This document shows positions 10,990-22,340 of a stretch of 64,000 nt of DNA, piece by piece; the stretch's first letter is position 1; every line of letters begins with the position of its first letter. Source of the stretch: Zhengitettix transpicula (Eukaryota; Arthropoda; Insecta; Orthoptera; Tetrigidae); contig CM073594.1 of the NCBI GenBank assembly GCA_037074705.1, forward strand, positions 60,136,509 through 60,200,508. The letters are read 5' to 3'. The notes beneath the pieces were generated by a model. It did no database searches. It was not told the DNA's origin and was given only the letters and a program-made list of their open reading frames with translations. The translations under genes and the position numbers were made by a program.

Positions 10990-11975
10990 TGTAATAATTA
11001 ACAAATTATTTTTATTTGTTTCATCTTTTAAAATAATTCAAGATATGAATTATGTGGCGTTTTTAAATTAAAAGAACTATTACGTGAAAACTATTAAACA
11101 AGATTTATTAACAATTTTAAAACAAATATTCAAATTACAAAATATTTGGGATCTCAGGGTCTTGAACTGGGTTTGATAATGGCAGAATTTATATAATCAA
11201 AATCACAAAATTTACTTTATATGGGAATCAATGCGTCTGAACATAGACGAAATTTGTTGCTGAAGAAATAATACTAAAGATTGAATTTAAACAATTTCAA
11301 TTTTTATCAAGAAATAAAAAAAATTATCTGAATAATTAAAGATCTCATTTTATCGATAATTAAAGAATGATCTGAATAATTAAAGAACGATCTGACGTTT
11401 ATCTTTTAAAAACGGTTTACAATGATTTTAAAGTTTTCTTTCTACTTACGGCAGCCCAGGTCTCATTTTAACTTTTCGTGCACAATTTTGCGGATGTCAC
11501 TGATTCTAAGTACTCACAGACTCTAAATGTTCACCGACTCTAATTAGCGTAGTTTGTTAGTTGGTTTAGAATAAATTTGTCGATTCTCGATGATTTACTG
11601 CAAACTGGATTTGTAGATCTCGTGAGTCATGTTGAAAATGCCACTCACTGGTTTTGTCTGTTGACTGAAGATTGATTTAGTTTACCTCGCCGTTCATTGC
11701 CTGACTGTATTACTTTTGTAAAATAGACTTTGCTGGTCTTTATGCCTCGCCGTTCATTGCCTGACTGTTCGTTCTTTTCGTCTCTTCTATTTTCTGTCTG
11801 CTGCCCGACTATTCGTTCGTCTCGTAAATTTTGAGCGCGTAAAACCTTCTCGACCGATCAACAATACTTTCTTTGCCTTGCCGGTTTGTTGCGGCGTCCG
11901 CTATATCCACCAATAATGAGTCCTCTACAATTCAACTTTTCAATTAGAACAATGCCTTAATTACCAATTACTACA
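10990..11975 (-). mobile_element. solo LTR, family D copy 2
   Basis: On the plus strand it starts TGTAATAATTAAC and ends ACTACA. It is flanked on both sides by ATAC (10986-10989 and 11976-11979), an exact 4-bp target duplication. Its body aligns with the LTR at 34330-35300, for example through TCTCAGGG..CTGGGTTTGATAA and a shared C/T-rich half. Orientation is set by the primer-binding site beside that relative. At 986 bp with no internal region, it is a solo LTR. A 24-bp block (CCTCGCCGTTCATTGCC plus CTGACTGT) is repeated at 11685-11708 and 11745-11768. Confidence 0.8.
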
Positions 11976-11988
11976 ATACATATCACAA

Positions 11989-12020
11989 CGTTTCATCCCT
12001 ATTTTTGGATATATTCGGGT
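11989..12020 (-). ncRNA. hammerhead-like relic
   Basis: Minus-strand GGGATGAAACGTTGTG matches the GAAACGTTG half shared by other hammerhead-like modules here. The CTGATGA half is lost. It lies 13 bases beyond the family D LTR. Confidence 0.35.
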
Positions 12021-12589
12021 AATTTATATATTTTGTAAAAAAACACGTTCAAAATTATTTGCAAAGCTCTCAAATGACAAACGATTGATTAATTTCCTTA
12101 TAATTTATAATTTAGGTATTGTTAAACAACTCGTAAGACTTCCGTGATATATTGTATTTTTTTCACTAATTTTGTTACCAATTTTACTGTCGGGTAAAAA
12201 GTTACCAAAAATCATTTACAATTTTCAATACAGGACGAGAAATTTTATTTTCTTATTTCCCCCCCAGTTTTATGAAAATCCACACGCCAATTATTTTTCT
12301 GGTGATTATCACAACAAATTTTACTCATGTTCTGAGTTGTTAAATACAATTAATCAGGTAATACGGACTGCAAATTCACTTACGCGTCTAAATTACAAGC
12401 AGCTTCTCGTCCAAGTCGATATTGATTGGTTTACGAGGTCCAGCGCGGACACTATCGAATTTTGACGACCCCTTTTTCGTAATTTTTATTTCTGCTCCGT
12501 CTATTTATTTGCGTTTGAATATTGTTTAATCCTTAATTATCCTCTCCAATTTAATAGCAATTGACTATTCACAGTTAATTTGCGCGTCG
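12021..12589. other. AT-rich stretch, nothing recognised
   Basis: Mixed AT-rich DNA. The open frame at 12172-12465 (97 codons) has no recognisable domain and is probably chance. Confidence 0.4.
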
Positions 12590-13190
12590 TCCGCTCCGGG
12601 CTTTAGGGAATAATATTCGCAATTCTGTAATCTGGGATGCTTTAATATGAATCCCAATTTATTTGCAACCGTCCCCGTTACATAATTGTTTATTTATATG
12701 CAGCTTTTGATCTTGTCGCGTGTGTGTGTGTGTATGTATATATATCATTGCGAATGTCACTTATTCGATTACGTCAAATTAGAGCCATTCCAGCCAATTT
12801 ACGTTCGTTTACGAGTTGAAAACGAGGGTTCGGCTTACGGTCACTGGATTATCCATTAAGTTATGAATGAGGACGTCGGACGATGTGTGTGAATTGTTTC
12901 AATTGTAAATGTGTTTTCGACTAGCGTGGTGAGGAGAGATATGTCAAACTCAGTCGTAAAACTCGCGTATTTACACAGAGACAGCAGACACACGTTGTTG
13001 TAAAGTTTGTGGCGTGAAAAGTAATGACCATGACGTCACACCGTGTCAGATTACATTGTTGCATTTAATTTAACACTACGCCACTTCACCTGTTTAAGGG
13101 CACGGAAACATTCGGACGTGAGCTTTGATGAATAAGGGCAATAGAAATTCTGTAAATCATCATTAGTATGACGTCAGTGGTCCTTCTAGT
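12590..13190. promoter_or_regulatory. GC-richer island 4 with Hox/TCF-like sites
   Basis: It contains TGTTTATTTATATGC, GCTTTTGATCT (TCF/LEF-like), CATTTAATTTAAC, a GT run (12721-12735) and several CpGs. The site names are pattern matches, not evidence of binding. Confidence 0.3.
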
Positions 13191-14330
13191 CTTTCTCCTT
13201 TGGAACGATTTGACATAGTTTAAGATGTTTATCCCAAACTTTCAAGATGTTCTCGGTGAATATAGATAGATTAATACTAACAAGCCATTCAACGATAATA
13301 AAATATTTTTACAATCACTGAAAATATTTTGTAAATCCTTCCTACAGTCTCTATAAAATCGTTTATTATATTTGACAGCTTTCGACTATGTCAGTAATAC
13401 CCAACACAACCAGCATGATCATATCAGAAGAAACAACAATTTGTAAAAATTACAGAAATAATGTTTAATTAGTTAGCAACTCATCCCGTGTGAAATAAAT
13501 TGATAACATGGAAGTATACAAGTCGTTCGTCAAATGACTCGTAAACAATGATTGCATTTCAAAGAGTAGTAGATAAAACCAAATATAGTAGCAATTATAC
13601 TCAGTAAATTTATTTAAAATACTGTGGTTGCCTGTGTCATTTACAACATTATTATCAGTAATAATTTTATCTCTATTGATATTTATAAATACAGCGTCAG
13701 TAGTTCTGAATTGTTTCATTTGTATAAAATATATGCGTCATAATAAACAATGGTTAAATAATTTACAATAGTTAGATTGAATTTTAGGCTATAAATACGG
13801 TTATTTATTTAAAAAGATAGAAGATACTCCAATATATCCCTCATTACAAATTGAAAAAGGTTTATTCATTCTTCCGTACACAATTTTCTATTTTTTCAAT
13901 GAAGTAAGCAGTTTTTGAATGTAGGCATTAGGTTTATTTCCTGGTAATTTATTTCATTAATATCATTTTATAAAACGTTCTGATAATCTCACAAGACAAC
14001 GAATTAATAAATGATAACCTATATTATGCCATCTTGATTGAAATTACTATGCTGTTTAAATCTCGTCCGCATTCACAAATCGGAAAATTAGCGGTGATTG
14101 CAAATTAATAAAAAAAGTTATTAATTTGTGCAGCAAGTTTAAGAATCACAGAATCTTTCATATTATTGGTACTATATTAGGCCCCTCGTTTAGACGAAGA
14201 TTTATATTTCCATTAATATTATTAAAATATTTATAAAGATTATGTAACCATAATTTTTGTTAAAAAGCTGACAGTAGAAAAGTAAATAGATTTTTTTTAA
14301 AAAAATAATAATTCTCGTTTTATAAAATCA
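13191..14330. other. AT-rich stretch, nothing recognised
   Basis: Over 1 kb of AT-rich DNA. The minus-strand frame 13465-13719 (84 codons) has no family resemblance. Confidence 0.45.
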
Positions 14331-14680
14331 AAATTGTTTGTATCGCTTAATTTTATTATAGTTTCAATCTAGCTGTAGGTCTCAATCAGACGCTTGAAAA
14401 CTTAAGAATAATTAAATAATAATTATTGCCTACGGACGTTAATTATTATACCATACTGTATTTTAATACATCACAATTCAAGGCACTAGAACTTCAATAA
14501 AAATTGTTTGTATCGCTTAATTTTATTATAGTTTCAATCTAGCTGTAGGTCTCAATCAGACGCTTGAAAACTTAAGAATAATTATTTAAAAAATAATAAT
14601 TATTGCCTACGGACGTTAATTATTATACCGTACTGTATTTTAATACATCACAATTCAAGGCACTAGAACTTCAATAAAAA
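14331..14680 (+). repeat. 170-bp tandem duplication, near identical
   Basis: Two adjacent units start AAATTGTTTGTATCGCTTAA at 14331 and 14501. They differ by one substitution and a small indel in the TTATTTAAAAAATAATAA tract. Such identity in AT-rich neutral DNA implies a recent duplication or an assembly join. Each unit contains CTGTAGGTCT..AGACGCTTGAAAAC, which loosely resembles a hammerhead core; I do not claim one. Confidence 0.9.
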
Positions 14681-15349
14681 AAAATTCCCCGAATCGCTTA
14701 TTTTCTGAAAATAGAAAATCAAATTTAAAAAAAATAGTGGAGGAAGGTGACATCAAAAATGGGAGTAATGAAATATACAGACGATTCGAACAGTAAAACT
14801 TTCTCTGACCACCTAATATTCTCTTTTTATATTTTCTTAACTAAATAACCGAATATTAAACGCACCATTGTCAACAAAATTTAAATTTAAAATTATATTC
14901 ACTTACGTCTCAGGGTTTAACCACGAAATACTCTCAAAGTTTCAACTGTTGACAATGTGGTTGAATTTCGAATAACATTTGTTACTGTTAGAAGAGGTGT
15001 ATTTGGGAGATGAAATTTTCGACCCAATTTAATTTCCATAGTTATTATTAGTGATTAATTGGCCAATATACAGTCAAAATTAAAATAGAATCAGCCCAAC
15101 CTTCGCCTCACTTGTCCCTAGAATTTATCGTGGACAACAAGTGTCTTCATTGTCTCGTTTTAATATAAGGTAAGGTAATTTACCACCTTGAAACAAAGAA
15201 TCCTTTTATTATCGTGAATGCAATGAAATGTGACATTTGTACTGAGTTCTGAATTCCCCCTTCACACGTCATATAACAAAATCAGGTATTTAATTTTAGT
15301 CTCAAGAGATCGTAAAATGTTGTTAGTTGCACACATCAAAAGCTTGTCT
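14681..15349. other. AT-rich stretch, nothing recognised
   Basis: Mostly low-complexity DNA with no gene or repeat relationship noticed. Confidence 0.45.
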
Positions 15350-15730
15350 CCGAAGCTACGCATTTAAAGTACTGCTCTGTTGCTTTTTTCCCCCAACGTT
15401 CGTCAGCAGCAGCATGCTTCAACTTGGCTTTATTTAAAGAGCGAACCCTGGTAATTACAGCATCCGTTCGTATTAGGTAGTCGAACAAACGATGTACTCT
15501 GGAGTTTCCGGACAAAGGAGCTGATATACATCAATGAAGGGAAACGAGAGGTTGATTAGAAGAGGAGATACGCGCATTTGATGGAAAAGTTATTCACGTA
15601 CAGAGCGAATGCTTTCTAATGGAATGTCTGTTTGTGATCCTCGTATGTCCCCCATCCATTCCTGTTACTTGTCACCGTGTGAATTCAGACAGATAAATTA
15701 ACTTGACGTGAAATTGGATACTGTGATCGT
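15350..15730. promoter_or_regulatory. GC-richer unique island 5
   Basis: A higher-complexity block with CpGs, AGCAGCAGCATGC and GTAATTACAG. Composition resembles the other islands; no coding signal. Confidence 0.25.
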
Positions 15731-15976
15731 GTGTGCGTCACTGATAACAAACCTAATACAAATTTTGTATATAAATATTTTCAAATATTTAATTAATAAA
15801 TAATTAATAATTATAAATTATTCATAAGTATCCCTCACGTTTTCACAAAATTCATCGTCTAAAAAATTTCATCCAACTTGTAACGTAACCAGTTAGTTTA
15901 AAAAATTTAAGATAACAATTTTCGTATCAGGAAAAAGAATCGCAGTATCTTTCTTAAGGGAAAAAGAATAACGACG

Positions 15977-16275
15977 AAATGTACAGACACTCTGAAACTC
16001 AACAATTGCTACGATCTCTTATTATTACGCTAAACCTTCTGCTTTCCCATTGTCGTTGCCCCCTTATTGTTACGCTAAACCTTCGGCTCTCCCATTGTCG
16101 TTCCTACCTTACTGTTACGCTAACGCTTCTACTTACCCATTGTTGTTGCGTTTTTTTTTTGCTTTTGAGTTTTGTCAACTGACGAGTGCAGTTGTACCGC
16201 TCTAGACTCTTCTTAGCACCTGAAGAAAGGAACAAGGATCACAGAAACGTTGTGTGAAATTTATATTATCCCTTA
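15977..16275 (+). mobile_element. PLE 3' end copy with tripled 45-bp unit
   Basis: This matches the 3' end of the PLE at 22140-22340, from ACAGACACT..GAAACTCAACAATTG through AACTGACGAGTGCAGTTG to AGAAACGTTGTGTG. It holds a 45-bp unit (TACGCTAA..CCCATTG) three times, starting at about 16026, 16071 and 16116; the 22-kb copy has one. A hammerhead-like core (CTGAAGA at 16220, AGAAACGTTG at 16243-16252) closes it. No reverse transcriptase lies upstream, so this is a 3'-only or 5'-truncated insertion. An open frame runs through the 45-bp units only because 45 is a multiple of 3. Confidence 0.72.
16026..16150 (+). repeat. 45-bp minisatellite, three units
   Basis: TACGCTAA recurs with a period of exactly 45 bases at 16026, 16071 and 16116, followed each time by a CCCATTGTCGTT-like block. 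Units differ at several positions, so the array is not brand new. Confidence 0.85.
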
Positions 16276-16439
16276 TTGTGTATGTATTTCACTATTTTCA
16301 CTACTATTAACGACGATAAGTCTTCAAGAAATGAAAATTTTTTATTTGTTGGAAACTTTCGACCTAACCAGTCATATTTGAGCAGAAATAAACTTGTGGA
16401 GGTGGACGGAGGTAGAATATTTGCGTTGAATAAATGTTT

Positions 16440-16620
16440 TTCAGGGTTAATTACATTGATTGTGTATAATTTCAACCTCTTTCGGCACGTGAGGGGAGCA
16501 GTCTTAGGGGTGGGTGTGGAGGCGCGTTACATAAAAATAACGTAAAAGCAACCGATATTGGAGACAAATCGGGGATTATGGATATATGACAATTTGAATT
16601 ATCACGGGCTCTGGGTTCTG
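16440..16620 (+). mobile_element. Helitron-internal fragment
   Basis: About 130 bases (TGTGTATAATTTCAACC.. CTTTCGGCA.. GCGTTACATAAAAATAACG.. GATTATGG) match the repeated module inside the Helitron-like element at 26015-27011. Neither terminus is visible here, so it is a fragment or a divergent relative. Confidence 0.6.
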
Positions 16621-17215
16621 AAACCTTTTATTCTCCAAGGAAGTGTGTGCTTTGATCAGTCGAGTCTTCAGAAGACAATTTGTGACCCTCGCTTTTGCTG
16701 GTAATTTCGGCATCGCTGGTGGTGAATGTTAAAGAGTGTAGGCGGAAGGGGAGGTGATGGACTATTACATTTCAAGGCTCCAGGTTCGGACGTTATCACC
16801 CTCAAGGAGTGGCGGAACTCTGCTCAATCAGCAGAAAGCTGTCCGTGTCGCTCAATTAATAGAACGGAAAGTGTGGATACGCTGCCTGGTCTTGGGTGAT
16901 TGATGGAGGGGGCGAAAAGGGCCTGCGGCGGCCAAATATCGACCAGAAGGGCCAGAGAGGAAGCCTTCCTTCCTCCCGAGGGAAATGTAAAACCTCGCCC
17001 CGGTCCGACGCCGAGTGGACAGACTCTCCCACTTCACTCGTGATCAAAAGCGGACACGGAGGGAGACATATTGAAACTTGTGCGAAGAAGGGTCCGTTTC
17101 CTTCAAAGCCGACCCCCCCACACACAACATCCAGAAGTGTTCGTCAGGGTCTCCGTTCCAATATTCCTCAAGGAGATGTGAATTACTTGACACATCGCTG
17201 ACTTTGCCTTCACGG
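16621..17215. promoter_or_regulatory. GC-richer unique island 6
   Basis: A GC- and CpG-rich block (for example CCTGCGGCGGCC near 16921, CGGTCCGACGCCGAG near 17001) with no stable reading frame. The three overlapping frames on both strands are composition artefacts. Possible regulatory DNA. Confidence 0.28.
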
Positions 17216-17363
17216 AAAACATCTTAATTTTAAATTTCTTCTCGTCAATTCAGCGAGAAACATAAAGAACCTGGAAAAACGAAATATACGCATTTTAATT
17301 GCGATTTACATACTTATAATTTCATGGTCAATAACCCAACAATTTTTTTTTACAATTATAATA

Positions 17364-17427
17364 CTGATGAAAAGATTATAAATAATTAGGTAGTCTTTAG
17401 TCAAGAAAAATCCTAGACGACGAAACG
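17364..17427 (+). ncRNA. hammerhead-like motif with long stem II region
   Basis: CTGATGA at 17364-17370 and GACGAAACGT at 17418-17427 are both intact, but 47 bases separate them and no clean stem II closes. The order and strand match other modules here. It may be a decayed PLE terminus. Confidence 0.4.
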
Positions 17428-18050
17428 TAGTGTATTTGATATATATTTCTGCAATAAACTTTTTTCTGATAAATGCCATTTATTTATTTATAATATTTAC
17501 AATTATTTAATTTTAATTTTGAAGTCCAACTTCCGCGGTTACTCTCTATAATTTACACGACGGTATTAAGTGTGCTTTAAACGTCAATTCGTTTTCTGTT
17601 AAAGCAACCATCTTGTTTAAAATACCTGTCTATATTTGTGGTAACAAAATAAATTAAATTTCTCTTCGACGCAAACGTACGAATTATTTACAGAGTTCAC
17701 GTATTAAATACTGAAACAACGTTGTTGCGTTTTATTTACCCCGCAGTCGTTGAGAAATTTTGTTAAGGTATGTAACAAAAATATTGAATAGATTACGTGT
17801 GTCTGTGTCGGATTGCTTGTGGAACCCAAAACATCAGATATTTTCGTGGCTGCTGCTGCTACAAAAAAAAAGACAAATACGTAACGAACCTTTACACCAG
17901 CACCACGAGAGTTGCGACAGCATACCGAAATGTAAAAAAAAAAATATGAGTAAACATGTATCTAAATTCATTAGGATTTATACACAATTTGAATCAAGTC
18001 GGGAGATAAAAACCGGAATGTAAATATGACAGTTGAAAACCGTACCTAGG
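17428..18050. other. AT-rich stretch, nothing recognised
   Basis: Low-complexity DNA. The frame at 17760-18023 is not recognised. Confidence 0.4.
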
Positions 18051-18091
18051 AAAACGAAAGCTCGTTCTTATCTGATGCATGTTTGCTCTCA

Positions 18092-18178
18092 CATACACAC
18101 ACACACACGGATGTACGTCATAACTGTATATAATGTCCAGCGTGATATTTCAGTCTTTACACACACACACACACACTC
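18092..18178. repeat. two (CA)n microsatellites
   Basis: CA runs of about 8 units lie near 18094-18109 and near 18159-18175, about 50 bases apart. Confidence 0.85.
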
Positions 18179-18219
18179 AGAAGAGAGCGCCACACACCTG
18201 CGGGTACAATAGGAAACAT

Positions 18220-18770
18220 TTGCATAAAGGTTGGGGCGCGGATTTATTTTTTATCTGCAACCTCTCTCCTGCCCACCCCCCATTTTTCGGCGGCAATTAA
18301 TCGTAGCCTTTCAGATGCGAGGGGGCGGCTAAGATAGGGGCGGGCGGAGACAATGCCGAGGGCCATTTCCCAGCGTTGTTTCGAGCGCCTATACAGGCCT
18401 CTTCAGGCGAAACGCGCCCTGTCCGGCCCAGGCCTTTCACGGGGCTTCCTTTCGGTAATGAAACGTTTCACGGTCCATGGCAATTACTGCAAGCACCTGG
18501 CAAGGCCTTTGTTGTCTTTCACGTGTCCATCAACAGCTGGTCACGTGGGTCGTTTTGTCGGGGGGAACCTCCCACTCAACCCCCATAAAACAATTGTTTC
18601 GCATCTGTGTGTCCATGTGTGTGTGTGTACAGGTACCGCACATTCCAATTTGCACCAACGAGGTTTGCAGATAAATATGGCAACAGCTAATTATCCCTCC
18701 ATAATACATCGATCTAGCCATGGTTTTGGTGTTTATTGAAACACGGAAGGTGACCGCGGGTTTCGAAATT
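18220..18770. promoter_or_regulatory. GC-richer unique island 7 (strongest)
   Basis: One of the most complex blocks in the window: CpG-rich start, TGCGAGGGGGCGGCT, GAAACGTTTC palindrome, CACGTG E-box near 18543, AACAATTG and a GT run. Overlapping frames of 63-128 codons on both strands cannot all be real and none resembles a protein family. It has the look of a developmental enhancer or CpG island. Confidence 0.33.
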
Positions 18771-19849
18771 TAATTGACAGTGGTTTGCAGACTAACCAAC
18801 AGATATTCATTCGTGATTCACGTTGTATTGGAGGAGTAGTAAAGCCGAATACTGACGATTATTCGTTTCTGCTTACTTTACCGTTCAGGTTTCGTCCAAA
18901 CAAAGGATTCTTGTTAAAAGATATCAATTTGTCCACTCGTGTAATGAACATGAATTTGAAAAATCCTGCGGCTACTGGCATTTTCAACTTATTATCCTTA
19001 TGTCCATACATTTTGGGCATTTTATTCCCAGCGTCAGAATAAAAAATAAATTTACAAAGGTAAAATTTAGTCATCGGATTCCTGTTGTCCGGAAGCACGT
19101 GTTAATTTTTATCTTATTTTCCTTAGTCCGGTGAACTCAGTTTTTACGCAGAAACAATCTACATTTCGGTAAGATTTCCACCGTAACAGCACTTCAGGGC
19201 ATTATTCTTGGACGTCTCGAGGCAGTTTTCTGACCATCACGAGATAACAATAATTGTACTGAAAATCTTTATCTAACAACGGCAGCATTCTGCAATCACA
19301 AGTCACGCCATCCGCGAATTAACCAAGATGTACGCTCATGTGCCATTTGTCTTCGCCTTAATTGGGACAAAGTGCTCCCTGTTTCCTCTGCTGAAGGTTT
19401 TATACTCTCGCAAACAAAAGCGAAAGGTTGTGTTGTATGTGTATATATATATGCTATTGACGTCAACGCCGCAATTACCAACGTTTCGAGGTGAGGCTAC
19501 GACTTTTGTATCCATGCAGCAGCAGGATAATGACGCCACTTGGACGGTAACTTCACCTGATTGCCAAAGTCACGTCATCGCCTGAGAACTATCGAGTTAA
19601 TCCAAGCAAAACTGCTTTTCATAGCGAGAAAATAAAAAGGACGAATCGGTTATATTTTTTCCGAAACTGTATAAAATTCGTGCCGCAAAAATATTTCTCT
19701 ACTTCCGTACAATTCCAGAAAATGTGGCCCTTTCTTTGCCATCCATTTTTAGATACATAGAATACGTCTAATCTTTTTGTTTCTATTTTTAACTTAAAAG
19801 ACTTCATCTTATTCCAGTTAGAGATTTGTCCTTCCCGAAGTGAGTTTAT
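18771..19849. other. mixed-composition spacer
   Basis: A moderately complex stretch with overlapping short frames on both strands (18785-19098, 19296-19585), none recognised. A CCTCGAAACGTTGG word (minus strand, about 19481-19494) recalls the hammerhead GAAACGTTG half, without a partner core. Confidence 0.35.
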
Positions 19850-20830
19850 ATCACTTGTAAATAATTATTTTTGTGGGCTGGGTTTTTAAGTTAAATCAAA
19901 AAATATTATTGACCATTAAAGATTATGTAATAAGTTTATTTCAGTTAAGCATGAAAAACTCTTGAAAAACCTGTGGTTTTTACGTAGAAGACATCTTCTG
20001 CCCGTACCAAATACGCACTGCTATTCTGTGTTGTGTTGCTTTGCTGTAGCTCTCGTACCGACGTACTGGCGTCTCCGTATCTCACAGCCGGCAGAACGGG
20101 TTAACTGCAGTGATGACTTTAGGCAGGACCATTGCAAGGCGTCGACTCAGGGGTTGACCACTGGCTAAGGCGTCGGCCTCCGGGATTGATTGCTGGCAAG
20201 CCGTCGTACTAAATTGTGTGGCTTCCATGAACTCTTCACTAACAAATTGTGGCCCCTTTCTCACGACTATTCTGCCTCGGACTATATCAGAGGCAACAAC
20301 TTGGAAAAGTTTACAGCAGAACTCATGAGATTTGTAGATCGGTGACACTGAAAACGTATACACGTAACGTAATACGGAGCCTCTCATAATCACATCCACC
20401 AGCTGCGGTGATCGCAGAACAACTGCCCCAGTTTCAGAAGCTTATCTCCGTTCCCTCCATTATAGCCTCCCATTCTTTTACTTTTTTTCATGATCAGAAA
20501 ACTTGGTCTAAATGTCAGTTTCACTGATTCTTCCGTTGTTACAAGAGTTATAGCACGCAGCTGCAGTTCCGTAGTCAACAATGACCTACAATTCTGTTAT
20601 GTTGAGTCCAACAATCGAGACAGGACACGAAAATTACTTGGAAGGAAATATTTATCTCCTCCACCCCCGCGCACACCTCGTCCAACATTTCACAGAAACC
20701 AATTCCCGGCATCCGTCCGCCAATGCACGATTTAGAATTCTCCAAAACACAGCAAACAACACTTCCGAAACAAAGCGAAACTAGACTAAAATACACGCGT
20801 TACACACTTAATTACAATAATAATTTTAAA
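19850..20830 (+). mobile_element. PLE-associated 5' region (repeat family F, copy 1)
   Basis: Nearly 1 kb is repeated in inverted orientation at 56590-57590. Shared landmarks include TTTTTGTGGGCTGG, CTGCCCGTACCAAAT, AGCCGGCAGAACGGGTTAA, GGCAACAACTTGGAAAAG and GGAAATATTTATCTCC. It ends about 50 bases before the PLE reverse-transcriptase frame, so it is probably the PLE's 5' region. The alternative is an older separate repeat with the PLE inserted beside it. Short frames inside do not agree between the copies, arguing against strong coding constraint. Confidence 0.65.
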
Positions 20831-20883
20831 ATATCCACATTTTACTCATCACCTCAGCCAACATTTCCAGAGCCCTTCCTAAA

Positions 20884-21345
20884 ATGGCAGTCCGTTACAC
20901 AACATTTCTTCCTACATGCATAACATGTTTTCTGAAACATCTCAATGACGAAAGCCATTATTCTGTTAGAAGTTCTTACCAATTTATTGATCAAATCAAG
21001 CACCTCAGCGTCCCCCACGACCACTCTTTAATTTCTCTTGACGTCGTTTCCTTATTCAACTCTATTCCCAACGATGTAGTCAGTAACAGATTCAAAAACA
21101 GATGGTCCATTTTCAGTACATATACTACAATTCCACTACATGATTTTTTTTTAATTGTAAATCTAATCCTCGATTCCACTTATTTCAAGACTAATCTGAT
21201 TCACTATCATCAAATCAAATGTTCTCAGATGGGAAGCCACCTTAGTCCTTTTCTTGATGAGATTGTCATGAGAGACATTTTTGTCTTTCTCCACTTTCTG
21301 TCCAACCTCTTTGCTGCATCAGATATGTAAATAACATTTTTGTAT
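20884..21345 (+). pseudogene. Penelope-like reverse transcriptase, decayed
   Basis: The 148-codon frame matches the reverse transcriptase of Penelope-like retroelements. Residues 31-62 carry SYQFIDQIKHL and then LISLDVVSLFNSIP, which is RT motif A with its catalytic Asp at residue 53. A YFKTN..YHQIKCSQMGSHLSP stretch follows, corresponding to the PLE region normally ending PMGSPLSP (motif B). The frame stops just where motif C begins. In the next frame (about 21325-21348) the sequence reads RYVNNIFVLL, so the catalytic YVDD has become YVNN and a frameshift separates it. The N-terminal domain is absent from this frame. The protein cannot be active. Confidence 0.85.
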
Positions 21346-21889
21346 TATTAATGTCTCTCAAATCAACTTTATAATCAATACTTTCAATAAGAATCATCCC
21401 GGCTTACAATTGACCCATGAACTTGAATTTAATCATTCTCTCAATTTCCCTGATGTCATTGTATACATTCACAATCAATTCTCATCAATTGGTTCAGAAA
21501 AACTACATACTCGGGAAGTGTTCTCAATTATCTTTCTGATCATCCTCCACGGATGGTATAAAATCTTGTAGACAGAGCTATATTATTTTCTAACACAAAG
21601 TTCCGTCAACACAACATAAATATTGTCCGAAAATTTTTTATCTCCAATGAGTACCCTTTAAATTTTATTATTAATCACATAAACAGCAGATTTAACCAAA
21701 TCCAATATCCTACTCTCACTCGTCCACAAAGACCTCAAGCCAAATTTTTTGTCTTACTCCCTTATTACAAATTTCTAAATTAATCCAAATTTTCAAATAA
21801 TATCAAATATCCATCATTTACAGATCCGCTAATACCCTTTCATACTTGATTAAAAACCACAAGGACCCACTTGACACCTACAGAAAACA
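21346..21889 (+). pseudogene. PLE reverse transcriptase C-terminal part, frameshifted
   Basis: Scattered over several frames are words typical of the PLE thumb and linker region: FNKNHPGLQLTHELEFNHSLNF near 21385-21450 and a YSGRFSQLS-like stretch near 21510, with stops and frameshifts between. This continues the element from motif C towards the endonuclease. No continuous frame survives. Confidence 0.65.
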
Positions 21890-22135
21890 TTGTGTTGTTT
21901 AAAAAATCTCTTCCTCTAATTGTAATTCCGGCTACATAGGGCAAACGAAACGTTCTTTTAATACACGTATTAAGGAAAATATGTCTAATATCATGAGTTA
22001 ACAATCTGTAAGCTCCAAACACATCATCAATTATAAACATACATTTGATTGGCAAAATGATAAGAGTTTAGACATTGAAACCAGGTACAATTCCAGACTA
22101 ATTTCAGAGATGCTTCACATTTAATCAAACATCGC
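21890..22135 (+). pseudogene. PLE GIY-YIG endonuclease domain, decayed
   Basis: About 21914-21982 reads SNCNSGYIGQTKRSF followed by NTRIKEN, the signature of the GIY-YIG endonuclease of Penelope-type elements, here with the usual YIG form. Downstream, HTFDWQN and ISEMLHI also fit this family's C-terminal region. Stop codons and a frameshift interrupt it. The order reverse transcriptase, then endonuclease, then 3' end confirms one plus-strand PLE insertion. Confidence 0.8.
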
Positions 22136-22340
22136 AGCAATTAATCTACAAACAGACACTATGAAACTCAACAATTGTTATGATCCATAATTATTACGCT
22201 AAACTTTCTGCTCTCACATTGTCGTTGCGTTTTCGTCGCTTTTGGGATTGGTAAACTGACGAGTGCAGTTGTGTCGCTCTAGGATGAAAGGGACAAGGAT
22301 CCCAGAAACGTTGTGTGGTATTTATATTATCAATTATTTT
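22136..22340 (+). mobile_element. PLE 3' end with hammerhead-like hairpin
   Basis: This matches the 3' end at 15977-16275 but has a single 45-bp unit. Near the end, GGGA (22290-22293) pairs with TCCC (22300-22303) around CAAGGA, then GAAACGTTGTG follows (22305-22315). That is stem II plus the 3' core of a hammerhead; the 5' core is AGGATGA instead of CTGATGA. An ACTGACGAG word lies 40 bases upstream. Confidence 0.65.

Noticed and set aside
12172..12465. 97-codon plus-strand frame
   Set aside because: No recognisable domain, no initiation context and AT-driven composition.
14331..14500. Hammerhead-like CTGTAG..GAAAAC in the 170-bp unit
   Set aside because: Core bases differ at several essential positions and extra bases separate the stem from GAAAAC, so I list only the tandem repeat.
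18460..18480. GAAACGTTTC palindrome as a hammerhead half
   Set aside because: It is embedded in unique GC-rich island DNA without a CTGATGA partner on either strand.
18353..18739. 128-codon open frame with nested frames
   Set aside because: Three plus frames and one minus frame are all open here, so the openness is compositional.
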